Assembly (NCBI RefSeq): GCF_950097975.1
Contig: NZ_CATNHF010000030.1
Location: 62,001 to 126,000, forward strand
Origin: Microbacterium sp. T2.11-28
GTDB lineage: Bacteria > Actinomycetota > Actinomycetes > Actinomycetales > Microbacteriaceae
Length of the DNA: 64,000 bases
Reading direction: 5' to 3'
The position numbers and the translations under genes are program-made. Of the stretch, positions 1 to 8,328 are shown in pieces (the first letter of the stretch is position 1; every line of letters begins with the position of its first letter). The notes beneath the pieces are model-generated. The model ran no database searches. It was given only the letters and a program-made list of their open reading frames with translations, and was not told the DNA's origin.

Positions 1-508
1 TCGCCAGGGCGGGCCCCAGGTCGGCTCCCTTGATCGTGTCCACGAGGTAGCGCCCGCCGCCGTACGTGCCGCCCGGCCGGCCGGCGAGCCGGTCGCGCAC
101 CGGGATGAACAGGCCCCCGCCGTACGACGTCAGCCGCCAGACGTCGAGCGGACCGGCGCCGGGCACCTCCACGCGCGCGACCCGCTCGAAGGTCACGACG
201 CCGTCGGTGCCGGACGTGAACGCGAACGTCTCGGGCTCCGCCTCGCGGAGCGGCAGCTCGAATCGCCAGGCCGGATCGTACGGTGCGACCGGCAATTCTC
301 TGAAGTGCTCGCGGTCGGCGGGGAGCAGCGGCGTCGCGGGGTGCCGCGCCATGAGCTCGTCGCGACCACGGCGCCAGATCCGGTGCCCGGCGGCGGGATC
401 TGCCGTCGCGCGCACGCGCGCGTACAGGTCGAAGACCCGGCGGCGCCAGTCGGCGACCTCGCGCGCGGACCGTGCTGCCGGGGGAAGCGGGGAGGGGAGG
501 TCGGTCAT
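1..508 (-). CDS. DUF1684 family protein, C-terminal part missing at window edge
   Basis: The ATG is the complement of 506-508 and the frame stays open to base 1, so about 169 N-terminal codons are visible and the rest lies outside the window. The visible part contains RELPVAPYDPAWRF and the glycine-rich stretch YGGGRYLVDTIKGADLG, which I associate with the DUF1684 family; members have no well-established reaction known to me. There is no signal peptide or membrane segment in the visible part. A TACGCT box at 515-520 ends 6 bases before the ATG, which fits a leaderless transcript. It is divergent from the glutaminase gene. Family assignment is from memory of the motif. Confidence 0.75.
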   Translation of the reverse strand, partial: MTDLPSPLPPAARSAREVADWRRRVFDLYARVRATADPAAGHRIWRRGRDELMARHPATPLLPADREHFRELPVAPYDPAWRFELPLREAEPETFAFTSGTDGVVTFERVARVEVPGAGPLDVWRLTSYGGGLFIPVRDRLAGRPGGTYGGGRYLVDTIKGADLGPALA

Positions 509-514
509 CGCACC

Positions 515-520
515 AGCGTA
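515..520 (-). promoter_or_regulatory. Putative -10 box of a leaderless promoter for the DUF1684 gene
   Basis: On the minus strand the hexamer reads TACGCT (TANNNT type). Six bases separate it from the ATG at 508, so the start of transcription would fall on or next to the start codon. Confidence 0.5.
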
Positions 521-606
521 GGCGCCGCGCAGCCTCGTGGCGGGGCCGTCGCAGCGCGGGCGGTCCTGTGCCATGCTGTGCCCAGCAGCACCGAAGGAGG
601 CCGCTG

Positions 607-1626
607 GTGGAACTGGACGTCGCCGGAGTCGCACAGGCCTCGCACACGGGAACGCTGCCGCCGCGCGACGGGGTGTCCCTGGCGCTCCGGGCGGCCTACG
701 ACCACGCCCTCGCCCACCGAGAGGGCGCCGTCGCCGACTACATCCCCGTCCTCGCCGAGGCGGATCCCGAGGCGTTCGGCCTCAGCCTGGTCGATGTCAC
801 CGGCTCCGTGCACGACATCGGCGACAGCCGCGTCGAGTTCTCGATCCAGTCGATCTCCAAGGCCTTCGTCTACGCGCTCCTCTGCGACGCCGTCGGCCAC
901 GAGCAGGCGCTGGCGACCGTCGGCGTGAACAACACGGGCCTCCCGTTCAACTCCGTGGTGGCGATCGAGCTGAACGACGGACATCCCATGAACCCGATGG
1001 TCAACGCCGGCGCGCTCGCCACGACGGCGCTCATCCCCGGATACTCGCCCGACGAGCGGTGGGAGACCATCCACCGGGGCCTGTCGGCCTTCGCCGGCCG
1101 CACGCTCGACGTGGATGAGGTCGTGTTCTCCTCGGAGTCCGCGACCAACCAGCGCAATCGCGCCATCGCCCGCCTGCTGGAGAGCTACGGGCGCATCCGC
1201 CACGATCCCGACGGCGTCGTGGAGGTCTACACCAAGCAGTGCGCGCTGCTCGTGGACGCCCACGACCTGGCCGTCATGGGTGCGACCCTCGCCGACGGGG
1301 GCGTCAACCCGGTCACCGGCGAGCGCGTGGTCGGCGCCGAGGTCGCTCGCGACACCCTCGCCGTCCTCGCCGCGAGCGGACTCTACGAGAGATCCGGGGA
1401 GTGGCTGTTCGAGATCGGCCTCCCCGGCAAGTCCGGTGTGGCGGGAGGGCTCGTCACGATCGCCCCGGGCAAGGGCGCCGTCGGCTCGTACGCACCGCGC
1501 CTGGACGCCGCCGGCAACAGCGTCCGCGGCCAGATCGCCGCAGCCCACCTGTCGCGCACCCTGGGGCTGAACGTCTTCGCCTCCACCCCGCGCACCGCTC
1601 CACCCGTCCCGGAGGTCGCCCCATGA
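607..1626 (+). CDS. glsA: Glutaminase (L-glutamine amidohydrolase)
   Basis: Hydrolyses L-glutamine to glutamate and ammonia in the cytoplasm. The 339-residue product has the serine-dependent beta-lactamase-like fold of the family: the SISK motif puts the nucleophile at Ser82 with Lys85, and FNSVVAIEL, HPMNPMVNAGALA, SATNQRNRAIA, YTKQCALLV and GLPGKSGVAGG are all family signatures. I chose the GTG at 607 because AAGGAGG at 594-600 stands 6 bases upstream; longer frames run back into the upstream divergent gene. Its TGA overlaps the ATG of the MFS gene (ATGA), so the two are translationally coupled and probably work together, although the MFS substrate is unknown. Confidence 0.93.
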   Translation: MELDVAGVAQASHTGTLPPRDGVSLALRAAYDHALAHREGAVADYIPVLAEADPEAFGLSLVDVTGSVHDIGDSRVEFSIQSISKAFVYALLCDAVGHEQALATVGVNNTGLPFNSVVAIELNDGHPMNPMVNAGALATTALIPGYSPDERWETIHRGLSAFAGRTLDVDEVVFSSESATNQRNRAIARLLESYGRIRHDPDGVVEVYTKQCALLVDAHDLAVMGATLADGGVNPVTGERVVGAEVARDTLAVLAASGLYERSGEWLFEIGLPGKSGVAGGLVTIAPGKGAVGSYAPRLDAAGNSVRGQIAAAHLSRTLGLNVFASTPRTAPPVPEVAP

Positions 1627-3260
1627 CCGACACCCGCACCCCGGAGGACACCGGCATCCGCGCGTCGTGGACGCCGATGGTGGGCCTCTTCCTCGCACAG
1701 GTGCTCATGTCGTTCAACGTGTCCGCGCTGCCCGTGTCGCTCGGCGGCATGGTGGACGACTTCGGCGTGCCGCCCACCGACGTCAGCACCGCCATCGTCA
1801 CGTACGGACTCGTCGTCGCCGCTCTGGTCATGGTCGGCGCGAAGATCGGCCAGCGGGTCGGATGGGTGCTCGTCTTCCGCATCGTGGTCGTCGTCTTCGC
1901 CGCGTCGGCGCTGACGATGATCCTCGCCCCGGGGGTGGGATGGGTGATCTTCGCCCAGGCGCTCGCGGGCGCAGCCGCCGCCATCATCGTGCCGTCGCTC
2001 GTCGCGCTGATCGCAGAGAACTACCGCGGCCCGCAGCAGGCGACCGCCATCGGCGCGCTCGGATCCGCCCGGGCGATCGCCGGCGTGACGGCGTTCCTCG
2101 TCGGCGGCACGCTCGCCACCCTCGTCGGCTGGCGTCCCGTGTTCGGCATCGTGCTCGTGCTCGCTCTCGCCGTGCTCGGATTCAGCTCGCGGCTGAGGTC
2201 GTCCCCGGGCAACCCCGCTGTGAAGATCGACGTCGCGGCCGCTCTCCTCATCGGGGCCGGCATCGTCAGCCTGACGCTCGGCGTCAACAACCTCAACCGG
2301 TGGGGGCTCCTGCACGCGCGCCCCGATGCGCCGTTCGACATCGTCGGCCTCTCCCCCGCTCCGGTCCTCGTGATCGTCGGCGTTCTCTTCGTCCAGTCGT
2401 TCTTCCTCTGGACGCGCCGGCGGACGCGCGCAGGCAAGGTCCCCCTGGTGTCGCTGACCGTGTTCGGCTCCAGCCAGGAGCGCGCCGCGATCTACGCGAT
2501 GTTCACGGTCGTCGCGCTCGAGGCGGCCCTGAACTTCACGGTCCCGCTCTACATCCAGATCGTCCAGGGGCGCACCCCGTTCGACACGTCGCTGGCCATG
2601 CTGCCGTTCAACCTGACTGTGTTCGTCACGGCGACCCTGGTCGTCCGCTTCTACGGCCGGTTCAGCCCTCGCACCATCGGCGTCTTCTCCTTCTCGCTCA
2701 CCACCGTCGCCCTCATCTGGCTGGCGTTCGTCGTGACGAACAACTGGGAGACCCTGCCGACGATCCTGGGGCTCATCGTCTTCGGCGTCGGACAGGGGGC
2801 GCTGGTCACCCTCGTCTTCAACGTGCTCGTCACCGCGTCGCCGAAGGAGCTCGCCGGCGACGTCGGATCCGTGCGCGGCACCACCCAGAACCTGGCGTCG
2901 GCTGTCGGCACAGCCGTGGCCGGCGCGCTGCTGGTCGGCATCCTCACCACCAACGTCGCCGCGGCGACAGCGGCGCACCCGGAGCTGCCCGACGAGCTCG
3001 TCGCGCAGGTCGACCTCGACCGCACCAACTTCGTGAGCAACGACCGGCTCCGAGAGGTGCTGGCGGAGACCGACGCGACACCGGCCCAGGTCGACGCCGC
3101 CGTGGCGCTCAACGAGTCCGCACGCCTGGACGCGCTCCGACTCGGGCTCCTGATCCTCGCCGGGGTCAGCGCGGTCGCGATCTTCCCCGCCAGCCGCCTT
3201 CCCTCCTATCGGCGCGAGGAGCTGCCCGCGTCGGTCGCGACCGGCGCGGACGACGGATAG
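1623..3260 (+). CDS. MFS transporter, DHA2-like with about 14 membrane segments
   Basis: A 545-residue integral membrane protein. Hydrophobic helices run along its whole length, beginning with MVGLFLAQVLMSFNVSALPV and ending near LRLGLLILAGVSAVAIFPAS, followed by a short polar tail. The length and the roughly 14 helices fit the drug/proton antiporter-2 class of the major facilitator superfamily, and MVGAKIGQRVG resembles the loop 2-3 motif. The start overlaps the glutaminase stop by 4 bases, so glutamine, glutamate or a related compound is a possible substrate, but this is inference from context; the family is mostly known for drug export. Confidence 0.85.
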   Translation: MTDTRTPEDTGIRASWTPMVGLFLAQVLMSFNVSALPVSLGGMVDDFGVPPTDVSTAIVTYGLVVAALVMVGAKIGQRVGWVLVFRIVVVVFAASALTMILAPGVGWVIFAQALAGAAAAIIVPSLVALIAENYRGPQQATAIGALGSARAIAGVTAFLVGGTLATLVGWRPVFGIVLVLALAVLGFSSRLRSSPGNPAVKIDVAAALLIGAGIVSLTLGVNNLNRWGLLHARPDAPFDIVGLSPAPVLVIVGVLFVQSFFLWTRRRTRAGKVPLVSLTVFGSSQERAAIYAMFTVVALEAALNFTVPLYIQIVQGRTPFDTSLAMLPFNLTVFVTATLVVRFYGRFSPRTIGVFSFSLTTVALIWLAFVVTNNWETLPTILGLIVFGVGQGALVTLVFNVLVTASPKELAGDVGSVRGTTQNLASAVGTAVAGALLVGILTTNVAAATAAHPELPDELVAQVDLDRTNFVSNDRLREVLAETDATPAQVDAAVALNESARLDALRLGLLILAGVSAVAIFPASRLPSYRREELPASVATGADDG

Positions 3261-3295
3261 CGCGGTGGAGCGGAGAGCCCCGGAGAACCACCGCG
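3261..3295. terminator. Inverted repeat directly after the MFS gene
   Basis: CGCGGTGG (3261-3268) pairs with CCACCGCG (3288-3295) across a 19-base loop, starting immediately after the stop codon. There is no T tract, so it is at best a weak or factor-assisted terminator. Confidence 0.35.
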
Positions 3296-3362
3296 GTCGA
3301 CGACCTGCGTGGCCAGGTCGAGTCGCCCCGGAAGGTGGTCGACGCCGCGAGATCGCACCGTC

Positions 3363-3368
3363 TATGGT
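3363..3368 (+). promoter_or_regulatory. Putative -10 box before the small membrane protein gene
   Basis: TATGGT lies 9 bases before the ATG at 3378. The spacing is compatible with a leaderless transcript but is less tight than in the other cases in this window. Confidence 0.3.
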
Positions 3369-3377
3369 GGGGCCAAC

Positions 3378-3857
3378 ATGACCGGGAAGCCGCATAGCCA
3401 GGACATGGCTGACGACGATGTGCACCCGTTCCGGGGAGGCGACCTCTTCTGGTTCGTCACACTCGCGTGGGCAGCGCTCGTGTGTGCGGTCCTCGCCCTG
3501 ATGAACAGCCCCGGAACGTACATCGCGCCGGGGTTCGAAGGCTTCCTCTTCACGGCCATCGCGGTCGTGTCGCTCCTCATCACCTGGGCAGCGGCGCCCA
3601 TCGCGTGGCTTCTGGGTCGGGCGCTGCGGCGAGTGCGGCCGATCGGTCTGCACGTGGTGGTGTTCGGGGTGGTCGCGTTCATCATCGGGGCGATTCTCGG
3701 CGCCGTGGCGTCCTCGTCCGCGCGGACCTCAGGCGAGGAGGCGTCGATCGTCGTGGGCGCCGTCTGCGCGGCGTGCGCCATCCTCGGGCGCTCAGGTGCG
3801 TTCGTCGCTCGCTGGGCCGCCGGACATCGCAGGCGGACCCGTTCGACGGCTCGGTGA
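3378..3857 (+). CDS. Small membrane protein, function unknown
   Basis: A 159-residue protein I do not recognise. Four hydrophobic segments can be seen: LFWFVTLAWAALVCAVLALM, FLFTAIAVVSLLITWAAAPI, GLHVVVFGVVAFIIGAILGA and ASIVVGAVCAACAILG, ending in an Arg-rich tail. I preferred the ATG at 3378 because of the TATGGT box upstream; the ATG at 3405 is a possible alternative start that would remove nine residues. It stands alone between the MFS gene and the XRE regulator, with a gap of about 50 bases to the latter. Confidence 0.65.
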   Translation: MTGKPHSQDMADDDVHPFRGGDLFWFVTLAWAALVCAVLALMNSPGTYIAPGFEGFLFTAIAVVSLLITWAAAPIAWLLGRALRRVRPIGLHVVVFGVVAFIIGAILGAVASSSARTSGEEASIVVGAVCAACAILGRSGAFVARWAAGHRRRTRSTAR

Positions 3858-3905
3858 GAGAGCAGCCCACGGACGGGTGCCCTCCGGTGGTCGTGGTGCG
3901 ATGAT

Positions 3906-4877
3906 GTGGCGGTGACTTCAGACGCATCCCCTGTGGAGAAGAGCGCTCTCGCAAGCTTTCTCCGGGCACGGCGTGCGGCCTTGACACCGCAGGCCGTCGG
4001 GCTGCCGGTCGACGCGAACAGGCGCGTGCGCGGTCTGCGGCGCGAAGAGGTGGCTCGCCTTGCGGGCATCAGCGCCGAATACTATCGGCGCCTCGAGCAG
4101 GGCAGCGGGCATCAGATGTCGTTGCAGGTCTGCAATTCGCTGGCGCGGGCGCTGCGCTTGGACCGGGCGGGGATGGCCTACCTGCAGCGGTTGGCGCTGC
4201 CGGACTCTGAGGCCCGGTACGAGGTTCATCAGGGCGAAGAGCCACCGCCGGATCTCGTCGAGATGATCACGCACTGGGACCATACGGCGGCGTACATCAT
4301 CGACCGCAACCAGGACATCCTGGTCGTGAACGATCTGATCAGGGCTGTCGCCCCTGGATACGTCGAGGTGGGCAACAACCTCGCGCTGATGCAGTTCGAG
4401 GCGCCCCCGGAGCTGCGCGAGCTGCCGTCGTGGCTGGACGGTGCGCGCACGACGGTGTCTCGCGTGCGCTACTACGGGAACCCGTCGGACGCCCGGTGGC
4501 AGCAGATCATCGCCCTGCTGCTCGAGGACGACGACTTCCGACGGATGTGGCGGGAACATGAGGCGCTGCCGCTGACCTCGGGCGTCGCGCCGAACTACTT
4601 CCCCGCGCACGGCTGGGTCGAGATGAAGTGGCAGATCCTCGAGGCGCACGCGGGGCTGTACACGGTCGTCTGCTACGGCATTCCGGGAAGCGTGGGCGAA
4701 CGGGCGCTCGTCGAGCTGCGCGCGGCGCTGCTCGACGGCACCGCGCAGCTGCCCACCCCCGGCGCATCGACCCCCACCTCGAACAGTCGTCTCGCGCAGT
4801 ACCGCGGATCGGGTCGCCGAGGTCTTGGCGAAGACGGTGATCGTGGCGACGGTGAGCACCCGCGCGCGACGGACTGA
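3906..4877 (+). CDS. XRE-family transcriptional regulator with MmyB-like ligand-binding domain
   Basis: A 323-residue predicted DNA-binding regulator. The N-terminal part holds a helix-turn-helix of the Xre/MmyB type (RGLRREEVARLAGISAEYYRRLEQG), and the rest resembles the MmyB-like ligand-binding domain (ILVVNDLIRAV, then the RMWREHEA and LEAHAGLYTVV regions). Such proteins commonly control the genes beside them, here two alpha/beta hydrolases on the same strand. Two GTG starts are possible, at 3906 and 3912; the second gives VTSDASP and has a GATGAT hexamer 6 bases upstream, like the leaderless genes in this window. The C-terminal 40 residues are polar and probably disordered. Confidence 0.87.
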   Translation: MAVTSDASPVEKSALASFLRARRAALTPQAVGLPVDANRRVRGLRREEVARLAGISAEYYRRLEQGSGHQMSLQVCNSLARALRLDRAGMAYLQRLALPDSEARYEVHQGEEPPPDLVEMITHWDHTAAYIIDRNQDILVVNDLIRAVAPGYVEVGNNLALMQFEAPPELRELPSWLDGARTTVSRVRYYGNPSDARWQQIIALLLEDDDFRRMWREHEALPLTSGVAPNYFPAHGWVEMKWQILEAHAGLYTVVCYGIPGSVGERALVELRAALLDGTAQLPTPGASTPTSNSRLAQYRGSGRRGLGEDGDRGDGEHPRATD

Positions 4878-4972
4878 CCCAGCGCAGTGACGTGTACTCG
4901 CAGGGCCACGACACCGCGGGGCGCCGGGTTCTAGCGTGACGGGCATCCACCGTTCAGAAGGGATGCCCCGCA

Positions 4973-5686
4973 ATGACCTCCCCCACCATCGTTCTCGTCC
5001 ACGGAGCCTTCGCCGACGCGGCGAGCTTCGCACCCGTGACCCGCATGCTACTCGACCGCGGCTTCCGGGTGGTCGTGCCGGCCGTGCCGAACCGCAGCCT
5101 GCTGGGCGACTCGGCCTACATCCGCTCCGTCGTCGAAGAGATCGACGGGCCGGTGCTCCTGGCCGGCCACAGCTACGGGGGTGCTGTGATCACCGTGGCC
5201 GGCGCGGCTGAGAACGTCGTCGGCCTCGTCTACATCTCGGGATACGCCCTCGACGAGGGTGAGAGCCTGGGGCAGCTGCAGGGCGGCTTCCCCGACTCCG
5301 ACCTGGCATCCAACCTCATCTACACCCCGTTCCCGATCGAGGGGGCCGAGCCCGGAACCGACGTGTCGGTGAACGTCGACGCGTTCCCCGACATCTTCGC
5401 CGCCGGGGTCGATCGCGACGTCGCGGAAGTCCTCGCCGTGTCGCAGCGGCCTCTCGCCGCGCTCGCGTTCGGAGAGCCGGCGCCCGTCGCCGCCTGGAAG
5501 ACGAAGCCGGGCTGGGGAATCGTGTCCAGCGCGGACCGCACGATCAACCCCGATGTCGAACGATTCGGCTATCAGCGAGCCGGCCTCCGCAGAGTCATCG
5601 AGATCGACGCCCCGCACCTCGTGATGCGATCGCACCCCGCCGAGGTCACGGCCGTGATCACCGACGCGATCGCCGAGCTCGGCTGA
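4973..5686 (+). CDS. Alpha/beta hydrolase, EstC-like
   Basis: A 237-residue cytoplasmic hydrolase without signal peptide. TIVLVHGAFADAASF forms the oxyanion-hole region (HGAF), GHSYGG is the nucleophile elbow with the catalytic serine, and the His of IDAPHLVMRSHP is the likely catalytic histidine. This arrangement is typical of small actinobacterial esterase-like proteins often found near efflux or stress genes; the true substrate is unknown. The ATG at 4973 has GAAGGG upstream and a TAGCGT box at 4932-4937, so this gene appears to have a normal leader. The next hydrolase follows after 75 bases on the same strand. Confidence 0.87.
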   Translation: MTSPTIVLVHGAFADAASFAPVTRMLLDRGFRVVVPAVPNRSLLGDSAYIRSVVEEIDGPVLLAGHSYGGAVITVAGAAENVVGLVYISGYALDEGESLGQLQGGFPDSDLASNLIYTPFPIEGAEPGTDVSVNVDAFPDIFAAGVDRDVAEVLAVSQRPLAALAFGEPAPVAAWKTKPGWGIVSSADRTINPDVERFGYQRAGLRRVIEIDAPHLVMRSHPAEVTAVITDAIAELG

Positions 5687-5761
5687 CCACTCACCTCTCA
5701 CTCCCCACCACTCCCCCGTGACGCCGAGGGAGACCTCGGGCGGCACAAGAAAGGCAAGACC

Positions 5762-6598
5762 ATGGCATACATCACCACCAGCGACGGCGCCGAGATCTAC
5801 TTCAAGGACTGGGGCGACCGCGACGCGCAGCCCATCATGTTCCACCACGGGTGGCCCCTGTCCTCGGACGACTGGGACGCCCAGATGCTCTACTTCCTCG
5901 GCAAGGGCTACCGCGTGATCGCGAGTGACCGTCGGGGGCACGGCCGGTCCTCGCAGATCGGCACCGGTCACGACATGGACCACTACGCGAGCGACGCCTC
6001 GGCCGTCGTGGAACACCTCGACCTTCACGACGCGATCCACATCGGCCACTCCACGGGCGGCGGCCAGGTCGCCCGGTACGTGGCCAAGTTCGGGCAGCCG
6101 CAGGGGCGCGTGGCCAAGGCCGTCCTGGTCTCCGCCGTCCCACCGCTCATGGTGCAGACCGACGCCAACCCCGAGGGCACCCCGATCTCCGTCTTCGACG
6201 GCTTCCGCAGCGCCCTCGCCGCCAACCGCGCCGAGTTCTTCCAGGCCGTGGCCTCCGGCCCGTTCTACGGCTTCAACCGCGACGGTGCGACCCTGTCGGA
6301 GCCCGTCGTCGCGAACTGGTGGCGACAGGGCATGACGGGCAGCGCGCTCGCCCACTACGAGGGCATCAAGGCGTTCTCCGAAACCGACCAGACCGAGGAC
6401 CTGAGGGCGATCACGGTCCCCGTGCTCGTGCTCCAGGGAGACGACGATCAGGTCGTGCCCTATGAGGACGCGGCGCTCAAGCAGCACGAGCTGCTCAGCA
6501 ACTCGACCCTCAAGATCTACGAGGGCTTCCCCCACGGGATGCTGACCACCCACGCCGACGTCATCAACCCCGACATCCTGGCCTTCATCCAGCAATAG
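5762..6598 (+). CDS. Alpha/beta hydrolase of the cofactor-free haloperoxidase (chloroperoxidase) family
   Basis: A 278-residue protein. The sequence carries FHHGWPLSSDDWDAQMLYF, SDRRGHGRSSQ and the nucleophile elbow GHSTGGG, all typical of cofactor-free bacterial haloperoxidases, which in cells probably act as esterases or perhydrolases. GDDDQVVPYEDAALKQHEL contributes the acid residue and GFPHGM the catalytic histidine. There is no signal peptide. AAGAAAGGCAAG precedes the ATG. It lies downstream of another hydrolase gene and a MmyB-like regulator, which may control both; that link is inference. A strong hairpin follows directly after the stop. Confidence 0.9.
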   Translation: MAYITTSDGAEIYFKDWGDRDAQPIMFHHGWPLSSDDWDAQMLYFLGKGYRVIASDRRGHGRSSQIGTGHDMDHYASDASAVVEHLDLHDAIHIGHSTGGGQVARYVAKFGQPQGRVAKAVLVSAVPPLMVQTDANPEGTPISVFDGFRSALAANRAEFFQAVASGPFYGFNRDGATLSEPVVANWWRQGMTGSALAHYEGIKAFSETDQTEDLRAITVPVLVLQGDDDQVVPYEDAALKQHELLSNSTLKIYEGFPHGMLTTHADVINPDILAFIQQ

Positions 6599-6601
6599 AG
6601 C

Positions 6602-6632
6602 CACCGGGCTGCGGCCGAGCCGCAGCCCGGTG
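6602..6632 (+). terminator. Hairpin terminator after the haloperoxidase-like gene
   Basis: CACCGGGCTGCGGC (6602-6615) pairs perfectly over 14 bases with GCCGCAGCCCGGTG (6619-6632) around a CGA loop. It starts 3 bases after the stop codon. No T run follows. Confidence 0.7.
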
Positions 6633-6701
6633 AATCACGTCCGACGGGTGATCATCGACCCGAATCCGGCCATCGGCGAACCTGATCGCCAGAGAAACAG
6701 C

Positions 6702-6745
6702 AAAGGGCCCTCTCCACCGCGTGATTGCGCGGAAGTGAGGGCCTT
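6702..6745 (-). terminator. Hairpin terminator of the tRNA-Thr/tRNA-Met transcript
   Basis: GGCCCTC (6706-6712) pairs with GAGGGCC (6737-6743), and inside it CCGCG (6717-6721) pairs with CGCGG (6728-6732). Read on the minus strand the hairpin lies just after tRNA-Met and is followed by TTTGC and TGTTTC, so it probably ends the tRNA transcript. Confidence 0.6.
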
Positions 6746-6751
6746 CATCTG

Positions 6752-6825
6752 TAGCAGGAGCGGGGCTTGAACCCGCGACCTCACGATTATGAGTCGTGCG
6801 CTCTGACCAGCTGAGCTACCCTGCC
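6752..6825 (-). tRNA. tRNA-Met (anticodon CAT)
   Basis: The minus strand folds into a 74-base cloverleaf beginning GGCAGGGTAGCTCAG, with anticodon loop CTCATAA between CACGA and TCGTG and T arm GCGGG-TTCAAGC-CCCGC. The anticodon is CAT. I call elongator Met because the CACGACTCATAATCGTG stem-loop matches my memory of actinobacterial elongator tRNA-Met, but a CAT tRNA can also be tRNA-Ile2 after lysidine modification. No CCA is encoded. Confidence 0.88.
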
Positions 6826-6850
6826 GCGTTCTACCCGAAGGTGTCGTGCG

Positions 6851-6922
6851 AGCCCCGAGTCAGGATTGAACTGACGACCCCTTCCTTACCATGGAAGTGC
6901 TCTGCCACTGAGCTATCGGGGC
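6851..6922 (-). tRNA. tRNA-Thr (anticodon GGT)
   Basis: The minus strand reads GCCCCGATAGCTCAGTGGCA at the 5' end, anticodon loop ATGGTAA between CTTCC and GGAAG, and T arm GTCAG-TTCAATC-CTGAC. The anticodon GGT reads ACC and ACU codons. The gene is 72 bases long and lies 25 bases upstream of tRNA-Met on the same strand, so both are likely one transcript. Confidence 0.95.
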
Positions 6923-6950
6923 GTGCTGCCCGCGTGCGGGCAACCAGAAC

Positions 6951-6956
6951 AGAATA
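6951..6956 (-). promoter_or_regulatory. Putative -10 box of the tRNA promoter
   Basis: On the minus strand TATTCT lies 28 bases upstream of tRNA-Thr. A clear -35 hexamer is not visible; TTCGGA at a wider spacing is a weak candidate. Confidence 0.4.
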
Positions 6957-6986
6957 CCAGAGCACCGGCATCCGTCCGAACCGGCG

Positions 6987-8219
6987 TCACCCTTCGGTGT
7001 GCTGCTCCATCCAGGCGATGGGGTCGGTGTGCGTCGTGCCGTCGAGCAGCACTTCGAAGTGGAGGTGGGGACCGGTCGCCTTGCCGGTCTGGCCCACGCG
7101 ACCGAGCACGTCGCCGACCGAGACGGTGTCGCCCTGCGACACCTGGAGCGAGCCGTACTGCATGTGCGCGTACCGCGTGGAGACGAGGCGCCCGTCGATG
7201 ACGTGGTCCACCACGACCGTCACGCCGTAGTCGCCGCCGGCCTCGGTGGCGATGCGCACGGTGCCGTCGGCGATGACGTGCACCTCCGCGCCGGTGCCCG
7301 GGGTGAGGTCGACACCGCGGTGCGGGGAGGAGAACTTCGACAGGTAGGTCTGCGAGCCGTAGGCCGCCGAGATCGGCACGCCGACGGGGAACGGCCACTG
7401 GATGACTGCGCTTGGGTCGCTGACCCAGGTGCCCGCGAACTGCGTCACGCCCGAGTCCGCGGCGATGTCGGCCATGGAGGCGACGTCGAACTCCGACGAG
7501 CGCTCGAGCGTGCTGTCGGCGTCGGTCGAGGAGACGTAGGCCTGGATGTTCTCGGTCGCCGCGGGTGCCGGGGCGACGGCGGCGATGTCTGCCCCGACTC
7601 CGGCAGCCGAGATCGCCGATGCCGGGAGCGTCGTGCCGACGGCGAGGAGGCCGACGATCGACATCACGCCGAGCGAGAACGAGGTCGCGGCGACGCGCTT
7701 GAACGAGACGCGGCGCCGGCGCCGGACGACATGGGCGACGGCCACGGGGGCCTCGGCGACCGGGTCGGTCTGGATCGGCGTCTGGCCCGTGAACGAGAGA
7801 AGGCGCGCAGCGCGCTCGAACTCGTCCACGATGCAGGGGTCGGCGTGAGCGGCCACGAAGCTCAGCGGCAGGGCGGCAGCGGCGTTCGCGTCGATCAACG
7901 TGGAAACGCCGGGGTTCGCGTGTGCGCGGTCCCGGCGTCGGAGGGGGGCGGTGGCGGCCGTCGCTTCGGCGACGACGGTCTGGGCCAGAGAGGGAATCGG
8001 CCCGTTGGCGGGCTCGGTGTGCTGCGGGGCGACGAGGGGAGCCTCGTCCGACGCCGCGGCGCTGTCGACGACGGGCGCCTCGATCGCCGCCGCGGCGGTC
8101 TGCTGCTCGCGCAGGCGGCGCAGCTCGGCACGCGTCATCACCGCCGGGGCGGCGGGCGCGGTGGCACGACTGGAGCGACGCGTGGGTACGGCGTCGGCCA
8201 GAGGGGCGTCGAAAGTCAA
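6987..8219 (-). CDS. M23-family peptidoglycan endopeptidase, membrane-anchored
   Basis: A predicted cell-wall hydrolase of 410 residues that would cleave peptide cross-links outside the membrane. The first 170 residues are a polar, Ala-rich cytoplasmic part; RRRRR then precedes one membrane helix (about 177-200). The C-terminal M23 (LytM-type) domain has all expected residues: zinc ligands His300 and Asp304 in HRGVDLTPG, His352 in AHMQYG, and His385-x-His387 in GPHLHFEV. The long N-terminal cytoplasmic extension is unusual against simple secreted M23 enzymes and could be a control region. The upstream region has GGTAAC repeats. Two tRNA genes follow downstream on the same strand. Confidence 0.92.
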   Translation of the reverse strand: MTFDAPLADAVPTRRSSRATAPAAPAVMTRAELRRLREQQTAAAAIEAPVVDSAAASDEAPLVAPQHTEPANGPIPSLAQTVVAEATAATAPLRRRDRAHANPGVSTLIDANAAAALPLSFVAAHADPCIVDEFERAARLLSFTGQTPIQTDPVAEAPVAVAHVVRRRRRVSFKRVAATSFSLGVMSIVGLLAVGTTLPASAISAAGVGADIAAVAPAPAATENIQAYVSSTDADSTLERSSEFDVASMADIAADSGVTQFAGTWVSDPSAVIQWPFPVGVPISAAYGSQTYLSKFSSPHRGVDLTPGTGAEVHVIADGTVRIATEAGGDYGVTVVVDHVIDGRLVSTRYAHMQYGSLQVSQGDTVSVGDVLGRVGQTGKATGPHLHFEVLLDGTTHTDPIAWMEQHTEG

Positions 8220-8286
8220 AAGTGCAGGCTCTCGGTCGGGCGCGTCGGGTGCGCGGTAGTTCGGGGGGCTTGGATCGGGCTTGGAT

Positions 8287-8328
8287 CGATCGTCACCCTT
8301 CGGGCATAAAAGGTAACGATCGGGTAAA
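8287..8328. promoter_or_regulatory. Inverted repeat and GGTAAC direct repeat upstream of the M23 peptidase gene
   Basis: GGTAAC (8312-8317) and GGTAAA (8323-8328) repeat with an 11-base period. In addition CGATCGTCACC (8287-8297) and GGTAACGATCG (8312-8322) form an imperfect inverted repeat. GTAAC direct repeats resemble, from memory, boxes of the cell-wall response regulator MtrA, but that link is inference. Confidence 0.4.

Noticed and set aside
1383-3653. A 756-codon open frame on the minus strand
   Set aside because: It is antisense to the glutaminase end and the MFS gene; composition is Asp/Glu/Arg-rich without hydrophobic cores, typical of a shadow frame.
6752-6825. CAT-anticodon tRNA as tRNA-Ile2
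   Set aside because: The anticodon alone cannot decide, but the CACGACTCATAATCGTG stem-loop fits actinobacterial elongator tRNA-Met better from memory. A covariance-model tool would settle it.
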